Below, in pieces: positions 28,198 through 36,910 of a stretch of DNA of 64,000 nucleotides (the stretch's first letter is position 1; each line of letters begins with the position of its first letter). The stretch is taken from positions 434,001 to 498,000 of the forward strand of contig NZ_VLTK01000002.1 of assembly GCF_007558825.1 (NCBI RefSeq), written 5' to 3'. Under the pieces are notes generated by a model. It was not told where the DNA came from, ran no database searches, and was given only the letters and a program-made list of their open reading frames with translations. A program made the translations under genes and the position numbers. Source of the DNA: Brevibacterium aurantiacum (lineage in GTDB: Bacteria > Actinomycetota > Actinomycetes > Actinomycetales > Brevibacteriaceae).

Positions 28198-28274
28198 CAT
28201 GTGAAAAACATGAACGCGGTCACACTCCCGACCAGGGAGTGATCGAGCGCAACACGCCCCGGATTGCGGGCGTG
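28198..28274 (+). promoter_or_regulatory. Structured leader: three short inverted repeats
   Basis: Three perfect inverted repeats lie in series: CATGT/ACATG (28198-28212), CACTCCC/GGGAGTG (28223-28241) and CACGCCC/GGGCGTG (28253-28274). All are between the likely promoter region and the AAGGAG ribosome-binding site of the binding-protein gene, so they may form RNA hairpins or operators. Confidence 0.45.
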
Positions 28275-28315
28275 GCTACACGGGCGAAACAGCCTCATGA
28301 CAACAAGGAGAGAAC

Positions 28316-30121
28316 GTGAAAAAGCGCTTCCTCGCGGCCGGAGCCTCAGTTGCCGCAGCAGCAATGGTGCTCACTGCGTGCACACCCCCCGGCGGCGGAG
28401 ACGATGAGAAGTCGTCAGAGAAATCAAGCATCAACATCGGATGGAACGAATCCTTCCGGTCGATGAACACATTGACGGCCAACGGCAATGCCGTCTCGAA
28501 CGCCATTCTCACCTACATGATGAATGACAACTTCAAGCACTATGACGACAAGCTTGAGCTCCAGGATGGTTCTCTCGGCAGTGTCGAACAGGTCTCCGAA
28601 GATCCTTTGAAGGTCAAATACACCTTCAATGATGACGCCAAATGGTCCGATGGCACCCCGGTGGACGCGGCCGACTTGGCTCTGACCTGGGCCGGGCAGT
28701 CCGCGAACTTCAACACCGTCGAACAGAACAACGCTGACGACGGGTCGGTCAAGGAGAATGACGCGAAGACGGTCTACTTTGATGCGGCAACCGCAGGGTC
28801 TGCCCTGATCAAAGACTTCCCCGAAGTTTCCGACGATGGCAAGGAAGTCACCTTCAGCTACTCCAAGCCGTTCGTCGACTGGGAAACCGAGCTCGGAACG
28901 GGTGCTGACGGCGTAGGTGTTCCTGCCCACATTGTGGCTAAGAAGGCTCTCGGAATTGACGATCCGGCTGAAGGCAAGCAGGCGATCCTCGATGCGCTCA
29001 AGGACAAGGACACCGAGAAGCTGTCCAAGATCTCGAACACCTGGAACACGGGCTTCGACTTCACATCGATGCCCAAGGACGAGGATCTCCTCGTCCATAC
29101 CGGCCCGTACAAGATGACCGACTTCAAGGAGGGGCAGTACGTCACTCTTGAACTCGATGACCAGTATTCCGGCCCCGTCAAGCCGAAGGTCGACACCGTG
29201 ACGGTTCGCTACAACGGAGACCCGATGGCTATGATCCAGGCGATCGAAAACGGCGAAGTCGATATGACCCAGCCGCAGGCCACAGCCGACGTTCTCTCCG
29301 CTGCTGAAGACCTTGACGGTGTCACAGTCGACGCGGCCGACGGTGCAACCTACGAGCACGTGGACTTCACCTTTGACAACAAGGGTCCATTTGACCCTGA
29401 AGCCAACGGCGGCGACGAGGAGAAGGCGAAGAAGGTTCGCCAGGCGTTCCTCAAAACCGTTCCCCGCGAGGACATCGTCGAGAAGATCATCAAGCCGCTC
29501 AATGAGGAAGCCGTCACCCGTGACTCATACTCACAGGTTCCCGGCTCGCCGATGTACGACGCGGTCACCAAGGAGAACGGTGTTGCCGACGCCACCGATG
29601 TCGACGTTGAAGCTGCGAAGAAGCTCCTCAAGGAAGCCGGTGCCGATGCGCCCAAGGTGCGCATCATGTACGACAACACGAACTCGCGTCGTCAGCAGGA
29701 GTTCCAGCTCATCAAGGAATCGGCGGAGAAAGCCGGTTTCAAGATTGAGGACGTCGGAGACGTCAACTGGGGCACTCGCCTCGGCGATGGCACCTATGAT
29801 GTTTCGCTGTTCGGCTGGCAGTCTGAGGGCACAGGCGTGACTGAGAACGATGCGAACTTCCGCACCGGTGCTCAGAACAACTACGGCGGCTACTCGAGCA
29901 AGAAGACGGACAAGATCCTCGATAAGCTGCTCGTATCCAAGGAAGACGAGCAGGAGAAGTTGCTCACTGATCTGGAGAGCCAGTTGAGCGAAGATGCCTT
30001 CGGTGCACCGATCTTCCAGTTCCCTGAGCTGACGATCTACCGTGACAAGGTTAAGAATGTCTCGTCGACATCTGTGTCGCCGACCATGTTCTGGAACTAC
30101 TGGGAGTGGGAGACCAACTGA
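28316..30121 (+). CDS. ABC transporter substrate-binding lipoprotein (family 5, peptide/nickel type)
   Basis: 601-residue extracellular binding protein. The lipobox is VLTACTPP (Cys22) and AAGGAG precedes the GTG start. The region YTFNDDAKWSDGTPVDAADLALTW is typical of OppA/DppA-family proteins, and YDVSLFGWQSEG and NYGGYSSKKTDKILD follow the family C-terminal lobe. It feeds the permeases and ATPase encoded downstream. A perfect 17-bp hairpin with a T run follows, so it should be expressed well above the membrane components. Confidence 0.92.
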   Translation: MKKRFLAAGASVAAAAMVLTACTPPGGGDDEKSSEKSSINIGWNESFRSMNTLTANGNAVSNAILTYMMNDNFKHYDDKLELQDGSLGSVEQVSEDPLKVKYTFNDDAKWSDGTPVDAADLALTWAGQSANFNTVEQNNADDGSVKENDAKTVYFDAATAGSALIKDFPEVSDDGKEVTFSYSKPFVDWETELGTGADGVGVPAHIVAKKALGIDDPAEGKQAILDALKDKDTEKLSKISNTWNTGFDFTSMPKDEDLLVHTGPYKMTDFKEGQYVTLELDDQYSGPVKPKVDTVTVRYNGDPMAMIQAIENGEVDMTQPQATADVLSAAEDLDGVTVDAADGATYEHVDFTFDNKGPFDPEANGGDEEKAKKVRQAFLKTVPREDIVEKIIKPLNEEAVTRDSYSQVPGSPMYDAVTKENGVADATDVDVEAAKKLLKEAGADAPKVRIMYDNTNSRRQQEFQLIKESAEKAGFKIEDVGDVNWGTRLGDGTYDVSLFGWQSEGTGVTENDANFRTGAQNNYGGYSSKKTDKILDKLLVSKEDEQEKLLTDLESQLSEDAFGAPIFQFPELTIYRDKVKNVSSTSVSPTMFWNYWEWETN

Positions 30122-30157
30122 TCCGCGACTGACGCGATCGGTTCTCCTTCACCCCCA

Positions 30158-30199
30158 GCTGCTGTGGGGATCACTCTGTGATCCCCACAGCAGCGTTTT
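30158..30199 (+). terminator. Intrinsic terminator/attenuator inside the ABC operon
   Basis: A perfect 17-bp stem (30158-30174 paired with 30178-30194) with loop TCT is followed by GTTTT. It lies between the binding-protein and first permease genes. Confidence 0.85.
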
Positions 30200-30222
30200 C
30201 GGAAGATTGAAACGGACACCCA

Positions 30223-31767
30223 ATGACAAGATTCATCCTCAGACGACTCCTCTCGACTGCACTCGTGCTCCTAGTCGTGACCTTCGTCCTCTACCTCCTG
30301 CTCAATGTCGCCCTCGACTTCTTCTGGGACCTGCGTTCGAGTACCTCTCCCAACATCGAGGCACTCTACGAGTCCCGCCGTCGGCTCCTCGACCTCGATA
30401 CGCCCGCCGTGGTTCGCTACTTCAAGTGGCTGGCCGGCGTGGGCGGCTGTGTGGTCGGGCAGTGTGACTTCGGCGTCGCCTGGAAATCCGGCCAAGAGGT
30501 CACCTCTCAGCTTCAGGGCGCCATCGCCAACACGGTCAAGCTGATCACAGCCTCGACGATCGTGGCCATCATGCTCGGCATCGCAGTCGGAATGATCTCA
30601 GCGATCCGCCAGTATTCGGGCTTCGACTACTTCATCACCTTCGTCTCCTTCCTCCTCTATTCCCTGCCTGTGTTCTGGGTGGCGGTTCTGCTCAAGCAGT
30701 ACGGTGCGATCGAGATCAACAACTTCATCAACGATCCGACGCTGAGCAGCTGGGTGCCGATCATCCTCATCTGCATTGCGCTGGGACTGTTCTGGATGGG
30801 AGCGCTGGGCGGTGGCCGAAAACGCAGGCTCATCACCTTCCTCGCAGCCACGGTCATCACCTTCGTGACGATCTACTACATCCTTGCCAGCGGTTGGCTG
30901 CAGCAGCCGAGCATCGGCATCGTCGGAGTGGTCGTCATCGGCCTCGGTGCTGCTGTGGTCATGACCTTCCTGTCGACAGGTCTGAAGAACAAGCGAGTGC
31001 TCTATGCGACGTTGGCGATGGCTGTCATCGGGGCTCTGCTGTACATGCCGCTGCAATACCTCTTCTACTACCAGGAGATGAACTGGCTGTGGATGTTCGG
31101 ACTCCTGATCGTGACGATCGGTGTGGCCGTCGGCGTGGGTCTGGCGTTCCGCGGACCCGATCCTTGGGACACTGTGCGCACCACATTCTTCACCGGCCTC
31201 ATCGTCGCCGTCCTCATCTTCGCCGACCGAGTGCTTCAGGGATGGGGCGAGTATTCGGACCAGCCTGCGATCAATAACCGACCGATTGCGACGATCGGCG
31301 CATCGACGCCGAATCTCGAGGGCGACTTCTGGATAGCGAACCTGGACACGTTCACCCACCTCCTCCTGCCGTCTATCGCTCTGATCCTCATCTCCTTTGC
31401 TTCGTACACCCGCTACACGCGCGGTTCGATGCTCGAGGTCATGGGTCAGGACTACATCCGCACAGCACGAGCCAAGGGGCTCAACGAACGAACTGTCGTC
31501 ATGCGTCATGCGCTGCGCAATGCGCTCCTGCCTCTGGCATCTATCATTCCCGTTGACATCATCACGATGATCGGCGGCGCCGTGATCACTGAGACGATCT
31601 TCGGCTGGAACGGCATGGGCAAACTCTTCATCGATTCGATGAGACAGTCCGAACTCGATCCGATCATGGCCTACATCCTCATTACGGGCCTGCTCGCCAT
31701 CATCGCCAACCTCGTCGCGGACTTCCTCTACGCAGTCCTCGACCCCAGAATCCGAGTGAACGCATGA
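30223..31767 (+). CDS. ABC transporter permease, DppB/OppB type, enlarged
   Basis: 514 residues against about 310-340 for typical DppB. The C-terminal EAA loop (DYIRTARAKGLNERTVVMRH) that contacts the ATPase is intact, and the N-terminal FILRRLLSTALVLLVVTF is standard. The excess lies between about residues 170 and 340 and contains roughly five to six additional hydrophobic helices, giving about 12 in total. No convincing ribosome-binding site precedes the ATG. Its stop overlaps the next start (ATGA). Confidence 0.9.
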   Translation: MTRFILRRLLSTALVLLVVTFVLYLLLNVALDFFWDLRSSTSPNIEALYESRRRLLDLDTPAVVRYFKWLAGVGGCVVGQCDFGVAWKSGQEVTSQLQGAIANTVKLITASTIVAIMLGIAVGMISAIRQYSGFDYFITFVSFLLYSLPVFWVAVLLKQYGAIEINNFINDPTLSSWVPIILICIALGLFWMGALGGGRKRRLITFLAATVITFVTIYYILASGWLQQPSIGIVGVVVIGLGAAVVMTFLSTGLKNKRVLYATLAMAVIGALLYMPLQYLFYYQEMNWLWMFGLLIVTIGVAVGVGLAFRGPDPWDTVRTTFFTGLIVAVLIFADRVLQGWGEYSDQPAINNRPIATIGASTPNLEGDFWIANLDTFTHLLLPSIALILISFASYTRYTRGSMLEVMGQDYIRTARAKGLNERTVVMRHALRNALLPLASIIPVDIITMIGGAVITETIFGWNGMGKLFIDSMRQSELDPIMAYILITGLLAIIANLVADFLYAVLDPRIRVNA

Positions 31768-32822
31768 GTACCAACAACGACAACGAAAATGCTCTCGCGC
31801 CCGACGACGTCGGGGACAACGCGATCGAAGCCAAGGAAACCGAAGGTCTGTCCCAGGGCAAGATCGTCTTCCGGAAGTTCCTCCGCCACAAGGGCGCGAT
31901 GATCAGCATCGGCGTCTTCGCCTTCGTCGCCCTCTTCGCCTTCTCATCGGTGGGCTTTGGTCCGATACCTGGTTGGTGGATCTACAACCACACCTCCTCG
32001 GGACAGATCCTCAATTCGGGAGGTGCACCTACCTGGTCGTTCTCGAACTTCTTCACGTTGGGCCAACACCCCTTCGGGCAGGACGACATCGGTCGTGACA
32101 ACTTCGCCCGCGTGATGAAGGGGACGCAGATCTCCATCATCGTCATGGTCATCATCGGCCTGGTCTGTCTTGTCATCGGCACGATCGTCGGCGCGCTGGC
32201 CGGCTATTACCGTGGCTGGATCGATTCTGTGCTGATGCGCATCACGGACGGCTTCATCATCCTGCCCGTCATCGTCATCGGTTCGATCCTCGGCAAGCTT
32301 GTCGGCGGTGCGAACGGACCGCTGCTGGGCCTGGCCCTCGGCGCGATCCTCTGGACCGGTCTGGCACGACTCGTGCGCGGTGACTTCATGTCCCTGCGAG
32401 AACGTGAATTCGTCGATTCGGCGCGTGTGGCCGGAGCCAGCGACTTCCGCATCATGTTCAAGCACATGCTGCCCAACGCCATGGGTGTCATCATCGTCAA
32501 TACGACCCTGGTGATGAGTCAGGCGATCGTGCTCGAAGCGGCACTCAGCTACCTCGGATTCGGCATCAGTCCACCCGGTATCTCACTGGGCCAGCTGATC
32601 AGCGAATACCAGACCTCCTTCGCCACACGCCCGTGGCTGTTCTGGTGGCCCGGTCTGTTCATCATCGTCATCGCTCTGTGTGTGAACTTCATCGGCGACG
32701 GTCTGCGCGACGCGTTCGACCCGCGAATGAAGACCATTCCCAGCTGGAGGAAGATGAAGAAGGCCGAGCGCATGACCCAGAAGAAGGTCGCGAACACGAC
32801 GCAGAAAGAGGAGGCGAAGTGA
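31764..32822 (+). CDS. ABC transporter permease, DppC/OppC type
   Basis: 352 residues. An N-terminal cytoplasmic tail is followed by one helix, an extracellular segment, and the transport core with the EAA loop EFVDSARVAGASDFRIMFKH. HPFGQDDIGRDNFARVMKG is the family's conserved periplasm-side segment. The C-terminal tail is basic (KKMKKAERMTQKK). Coupled on both sides: ATGA with the upstream permease and TGATG with the ATPase gene. Confidence 0.93.
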   Translation: MSTNNDNENALAPDDVGDNAIEAKETEGLSQGKIVFRKFLRHKGAMISIGVFAFVALFAFSSVGFGPIPGWWIYNHTSSGQILNSGGAPTWSFSNFFTLGQHPFGQDDIGRDNFARVMKGTQISIIVMVIIGLVCLVIGTIVGALAGYYRGWIDSVLMRITDGFIILPVIVIGSILGKLVGGANGPLLGLALGAILWTGLARLVRGDFMSLREREFVDSARVAGASDFRIMFKHMLPNAMGVIIVNTTLVMSQAIVLEAALSYLGFGISPPGISLGQLISEYQTSFATRPWLFWWPGLFIIVIALCVNFIGDGLRDAFDPRMKTIPSWRKMKKAERMTQKKVANTTQKEEAK

Positions 32823-34756
32823 TGACTGAACAGACGAACACAGCCAAATCACCGGTCCTCGACGTCAAAGACCTGGGAGTGAAATTCTGGGTCAATGACG
32901 AATGGTGGATGGCCGCTGAGGAACTCAACTACACGGTCAACGCTGGTGAAGTGCTCGCGATCGTCGGCGAATCCGGCTCCGGCAAATCGCAGTCGAGCAT
33001 GTCACTGCTCGGCCTGCTGCCCAGCAACGGTCGGGCCACCGGCTCGGCCAAGATGGGCGGCACCGAACTCATCGGCATGCCGCCGGAGAAGATGCAGCAG
33101 ATCCGAGGAAACGAGATCTCCGTCATCTTCCAGGAGCCCATGACGGCGCTCAACCCGGTCTACACGGCGGGTTTCCAGATCGTGGAGACGCTGCGTGTGC
33201 ACCTGGACGTCGGCCCGACTGAGGCAAAGGAGCGCGCTCTCGAGCTGATGCGTCTCGTCGAGATCCCGGACCCCGAGGAGCGTTTCCACTCGTTCCCGCA
33301 CCAGCTCTCGGGCGGACAGCGCCAGCGCATCATGATAGCTCAGGCTCTGGCGTGCCAGCCCAAGCTTCTCATCGCCGATGAGCCGACCACGGCACTGGAC
33401 GTCACGGTCCAAGCGGAGATCCTCAAGCTCATGCGTGAGTTGAAGTCGAAGCTCGACGCCGGCATCATCCTCATCACCCACGACATGGGCGTGGTCGCTG
33501 ATATGGCCGACCGGATGATTGTGATGAAGGCGGGGCGCGTCGTCGAATCAGGCAATGCGGAAGAGATATTCTACAATCCGCAGCACCCGTACACGAGACA
33601 GCTCCTCGAAGCCGTGCCGCACCTTGGTACAGCCATTGAGGGAGAGGCTTTCGGGGCCGACCTCGCCACCGTCGAGGACTCGGCGGTCGTGCACGAGACG
33701 GAAGCCTCCCACAGCACCGATGATGACGTCACGGCGGGCACCAACGATAGCGGGGCTCACCCGCCGAAGGCGACTCTCAGCCCCCTGGTGGCCGAGGGCG
33801 GATCAGACCGAGTCTCGGGCCTGGCCGAGGCCGCGGAGGCGGAGCAGGACCATGACCACGACATCGAGATGGACTCGACAGAGACCTATTACCACCCAGG
33901 ATCTCAGGCCGATTTCTCTCAGCCCTCTGCACTGCAGCTGCGCGATGCCGCGATCGAGTATCCGGCGATCGGACGGAAGAAGGCATTCCGGGCCGCCCAT
34001 CACATCAACCTGATGGTCGCTCCTGGAGAGGTCGTGGGACTGGTCGGCGAATCCGGTTCGGGCAAGACGACGATCGGTCGTGCCGCACTGGGTCTTCTGC
34101 CCACGGTCGAAGGCGATATGGTCATCAACGGCAAGAGCATCAAGGGACTGAGCAATAAGCAGCTGCGGCCTCTGCGCAAGGAAGTCGGGATCGTGTTCCA
34201 GGATCCCGGTTCCTCGCTCAACCCACGCCTGCCCGTCGGCGAGTCCATCGGCGAACCTCTGTACCTCCACGAAGGAATGAAGGGGCCAGCGCTGAGCAAG
34301 AGCGTCGAAGAGCTGCTCACCGCGGTTGAACTGCCTACATCGATGCGCAACCGCTACCCGCACGAACTCTCGGGCGGTCAGCGACAGAGGATCGGCATCG
34401 CCCGAGCACTGACGCTGCGGCCGAAGCTGCTCATCGCTGATGAGCCGACTTCGGCGCTCGACGTCTCGGTCCAGGCGAAGGTCCTCGACCTGTTCGAAGG
34501 GCTGCAGCAGGAGTACGGATTCGCCTGCCTGTTCATCAGCCACGACTTGGCCGTCATCGAACGCATCGCCTCACGTATCGCGGTGATGCGTCACGGTTAC
34601 CTCGTGGAGATCGGGAAGAGCTCACAGGTCGTCGCCAACCCGGTCCATCCCTACACTCAGCGACTGCTGTCCGCGGTCCCGGTCCCGGATCCACGCGAAC
34701 AGCGTAAACGTCGTGAAGCCAGGGACGCCGTTCTGGAGGCCACGGCCAACGCCTGA
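32822..34756 (+). CDS. ABC transporter ATP-binding protein, fused DppD-DppF type
   Basis: 644 residues carrying two complete nucleotide-binding domains. Domain 1 has [23 protein letters not shown] and [12 protein letters not shown]; domain 2 has [24 protein letters not shown] and [12 protein letters not shown]. Each ends with the oligopeptide-transporter motif ([22 protein letters not shown]). The domains are joined by an acidic, His-containing linker of about 100 residues. GAGGAGG precedes the start. With the two permeases and the lipoprotein this completes an importer for peptides or similar solutes. Confidence 0.93.
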   Translation: MTEQTNTAKSPVLDVKDLGVKFWVNDEWWMAAEELNYTVNAGEVLAIVGESGSGKSQSSMSLLGLLPSNGRATGSAKMGGTELIGMPPEKMQQIRGNEISVIFQEPMTALNPVYTAGFQIVETLRVHLDVGPTEAKERALELMRLVEIPDPEERFHSFPHQLSGGQRQRIMIAQALACQPKLLIADEPTTALDVTVQAEILKLMRELKSKLDAGIILITHDMGVVADMADRMIVMKAGRVVESGNAEEIFYNPQHPYTRQLLEAVPHLGTAIEGEAFGADLATVEDSAVVHETEASHSTDDDVTAGTNDSGAHPPKATLSPLVAEGGSDRVSGLAEAAEAEQDHDHDIEMDSTETYYHPGSQADFSQPSALQLRDAAIEYPAIGRKKAFRAAHHINLMVAPGEVVGLVGESGSGKTTIGRAALGLLPTVEGDMVINGKSIKGLSNKQLRPLRKEVGIVFQDPGSSLNPRLPVGESIGEPLYLHEGMKGPALSKSVEELLTAVELPTSMRNRYPHELSGGQRQRIGIARALTLRPKLLIADEPTSALDVSVQAKVLDLFEGLQQEYGFACLFISHDLAVIERIASRIAVMRHGYLVEIGKSSQVVANPVHPYTQRLLSAVPVPDPREQRKRREARDAVLEATANA

Positions 34757-34786
34757 TCCCTTGACAGGTCAGCGAATGACGAAGTG

Positions 34787-34858
34787 ATTCGGTGGTCGCA
34801 GCGGAGAAGTCAGATTCGCCCTCGGGTGCGTTCTCACTCGCCGCTGTGACCACCGAAT
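34787..34858. terminator. Long imperfect hairpin between the ABC operon and typA
   Basis: Eighteen bases at 34787-34804 pair with 34841-34858, with a single G-U wobble; AGAA/TTCT extends pairing inwards. There is no T run, so it may be a non-canonical terminator of the ABC operon. Confidence 0.5.
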
Positions 34859-34927
34859 GCATTCACGCTCGTATTCTTCGTGCTCGATTTTGAACACCAG
34901 CTGTCATTTCCGGTAAGCGTGTGGCCG

Positions 34928-34933
34928 TATAAT
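34928..34933 (+). promoter_or_regulatory. Consensus -10 box TATAAT of typA
   Basis: A perfect TATAAT lies 51 bp before the typA ATG; no clear -35 is seen. AAGG before the ATG serves as ribosome-binding site. Confidence 0.6.
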
Positions 34934-34983
34934 GGTCTGTTGGGTCCGCACCGGACCAATCTCTCTAGCTCATAAGGTTCTTG

Positions 34984-36894
34984 ATGACTGAAGCCATCAC
35001 GCGTCGGGAAAACCGCCGCAACGTCGCAATCGTCGCCCACGTCGACCACGGCAAGACCACTCTGGTCGACGCCATGCTCCGCCAGACAGGTGTGTTCAGC
35101 GAACACGGTGATTTTGCTGAACGCGTCATGGACTCCGGCGACCTCGAACGCGAGAAGGGCATCACCATTCTCGCGAAGAACACCTCGGTTCTCTACAACG
35201 GACCCTCAGCCGGTGACGATCCCATCGTCATCAACGTCATCGACACGCCGGGTCACGCCGACTTCGGCGGAGAGGTCGAACGCGGCCTATCCATGGTCGA
35301 CGGTGTCGTTCTCCTTGTTGACGCATCCGAGGGCCCTCTGCCTCAGACCCGCTTCGTGCTACGCAAGGCGCTGGCCGCGAAGCTGCCGGTCATCCTCCTG
35401 ATCAACAAGACCGACCGTGCCGATGCTCGCATTGACGGAGTCGTCGAAGAGGCCCAGGACCTGCTCCTCGGTCTCGCCTCCGACCTCGCGGATGAAGTCC
35501 CCGACCTTGATGTCGACTCGGTCCTCGATGTGCCCACAGTCTTCGCAGCAGCCAAGGTCGGCGCAGCCTCCCTCGAACAGCCCGCAGATGGAGAGGCTCC
35601 GGCCAATCCTGATCTCGAGCCGCTGTTCAAGACGATCCTCGAGACCATTCCGGCTCCGGAGATCAACGATGACGACATCCTTCAGGCACACGTCACCAAC
35701 CTCGACGCTTCGCCGTTCCTGGGCCGTCTTGCTCTGCTGCGCATCTTCGGCGGCACCCTGCGCAAGGGCCAGCAGGTCGCCTGGGCTCGTGGCGATGACA
35801 TCAGCTCGGTCAAGATCACCGAACTCCTGGAGACTCAGGGCCTCGACCGGGTTCCGGCCACCGAGGCATCTGCCGGCGACATCGTCGCCGTGGCCGGCAT
35901 TCCAGACATCATGATCGGTGACACGCTCACCGACTTGAACAACCCGAAGCCCCTGCCCGCGATCATCATCGACGATCCTGCGATCTCGATGACCATCGGC
36001 ATCAACACCTCGCCGCTGGCGGGTCGCGAAAAGGGCACCAAGGTCACCGCGCGGATGGTCAAAGATCGCCTTGACCAGGAACTCGTCGGCAACGTGTCCC
36101 TCAAGGTCCTTCCCACCGAGCGTCCCGACGCTTGGGAAGTCCAGGGACGCGGCGAGCTCGCGCTGGCGATCCTCGTCGAGCAGATGCGTCGTGAGGGCTT
36201 CGAGCTCACCGTCGGCAAGCCGCAGGTCGTCACCAAGAAGGTTGACGGCAAGGTCCACGAGCCCTTCGAAGAGCTCCAGATCGACGTTCCTGAGGACTAC
36301 CTCGGTGCCGTCACTCAGCTTCTGGCCAGCCGCAAGGGTGTCATGTCGACCATGACCAACCACGGCACCGGCTGGGTCCGGATGGAATTCACCGTCCCCG
36401 CACGTGGCCTTATCGGATTCCGCACCCGGTTCCTCACCGAGACTCGCGGTACCGGCATCGCGAACTCCTTCTCGGCAGGTTACGGCCCCTGGGCCGGCAA
36501 CATCGAGTTCCGGACCAACGGGTCCCTCGTCGCTGACCGTCCCGGCTCCGTGACCCCGTACGCGATGATCAACCTGCAAGAACGCGGCAGCTTCTTCGTC
36601 CAGCCCACCTCGGAGGTCTACACCGGCCAGATCGTCGGCGAGAACTCTCGCGCCGATGACATGGACGTCAACATCACGAAGGAGAAGAAGCTGACGAACA
36701 TGCGTTCAGCCTCGGCGGACTCCTTCGAAAACCTCGTACCGCCCCGCAAACTGACGCTCGAGGAAAGCCTCGAATTCGCCCGTGAAGACGAATGTGTCGA
36801 GGTCACACCGGGTACAGTGCGCATCCGCAAACTGGAACTCGACCCGAAGGAACGCGCGAAGACCTACGCCAAGATGCGTAAACAGAACGCGTGA
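34984..36894 (+). CDS. typA: Translational GTPase TypA/BipA
   Basis: Ribosome-associated EF-G-like GTPase involved in ribosome assembly and stress adaptation. 636 residues, normal length. G1 is AHVDHGKTTL, G3 is DTPGHADFGGE, G4 is NKTD. The C-terminal domain has RGLIGFRTRFLTETRGTG, diagnostic of TypA. The ATG at 34984 is preferred to the TTG immediately before it. It stands alone after a consensus promoter and is followed 16 bp later by mshB. Confidence 0.98.
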   Translation: MTEAITRRENRRNVAIVAHVDHGKTTLVDAMLRQTGVFSEHGDFAERVMDSGDLEREKGITILAKNTSVLYNGPSAGDDPIVINVIDTPGHADFGGEVERGLSMVDGVVLLVDASEGPLPQTRFVLRKALAAKLPVILLINKTDRADARIDGVVEEAQDLLLGLASDLADEVPDLDVDSVLDVPTVFAAAKVGAASLEQPADGEAPANPDLEPLFKTILETIPAPEINDDDILQAHVTNLDASPFLGRLALLRIFGGTLRKGQQVAWARGDDISSVKITELLETQGLDRVPATEASAGDIVAVAGIPDIMIGDTLTDLNNPKPLPAIIIDDPAISMTIGINTSPLAGREKGTKVTARMVKDRLDQELVGNVSLKVLPTERPDAWEVQGRGELALAILVEQMRREGFELTVGKPQVVTKKVDGKVHEPFEELQIDVPEDYLGAVTQLLASRKGVMSTMTNHGTGWVRMEFTVPARGLIGFRTRFLTETRGTGIANSFSAGYGPWAGNIEFRTNGSLVADRPGSVTPYAMINLQERGSFFVQPTSEVYTGQIVGENSRADDMDVNITKEKKLTNMRSASADSFENLVPPRKLTLEESLEFAREDECVEVTPGTVRIRKLELDPKERAKTYAKMRKQNA

Positions 36895-36910
36895 GTTCGA
36901 ACAGCACAGT

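Noticed and set aside
35359..36579. 406-codon frame opposite typA
   Set aside because: Antisense shadow of TypA; no signal, domain or ribosome-binding site.
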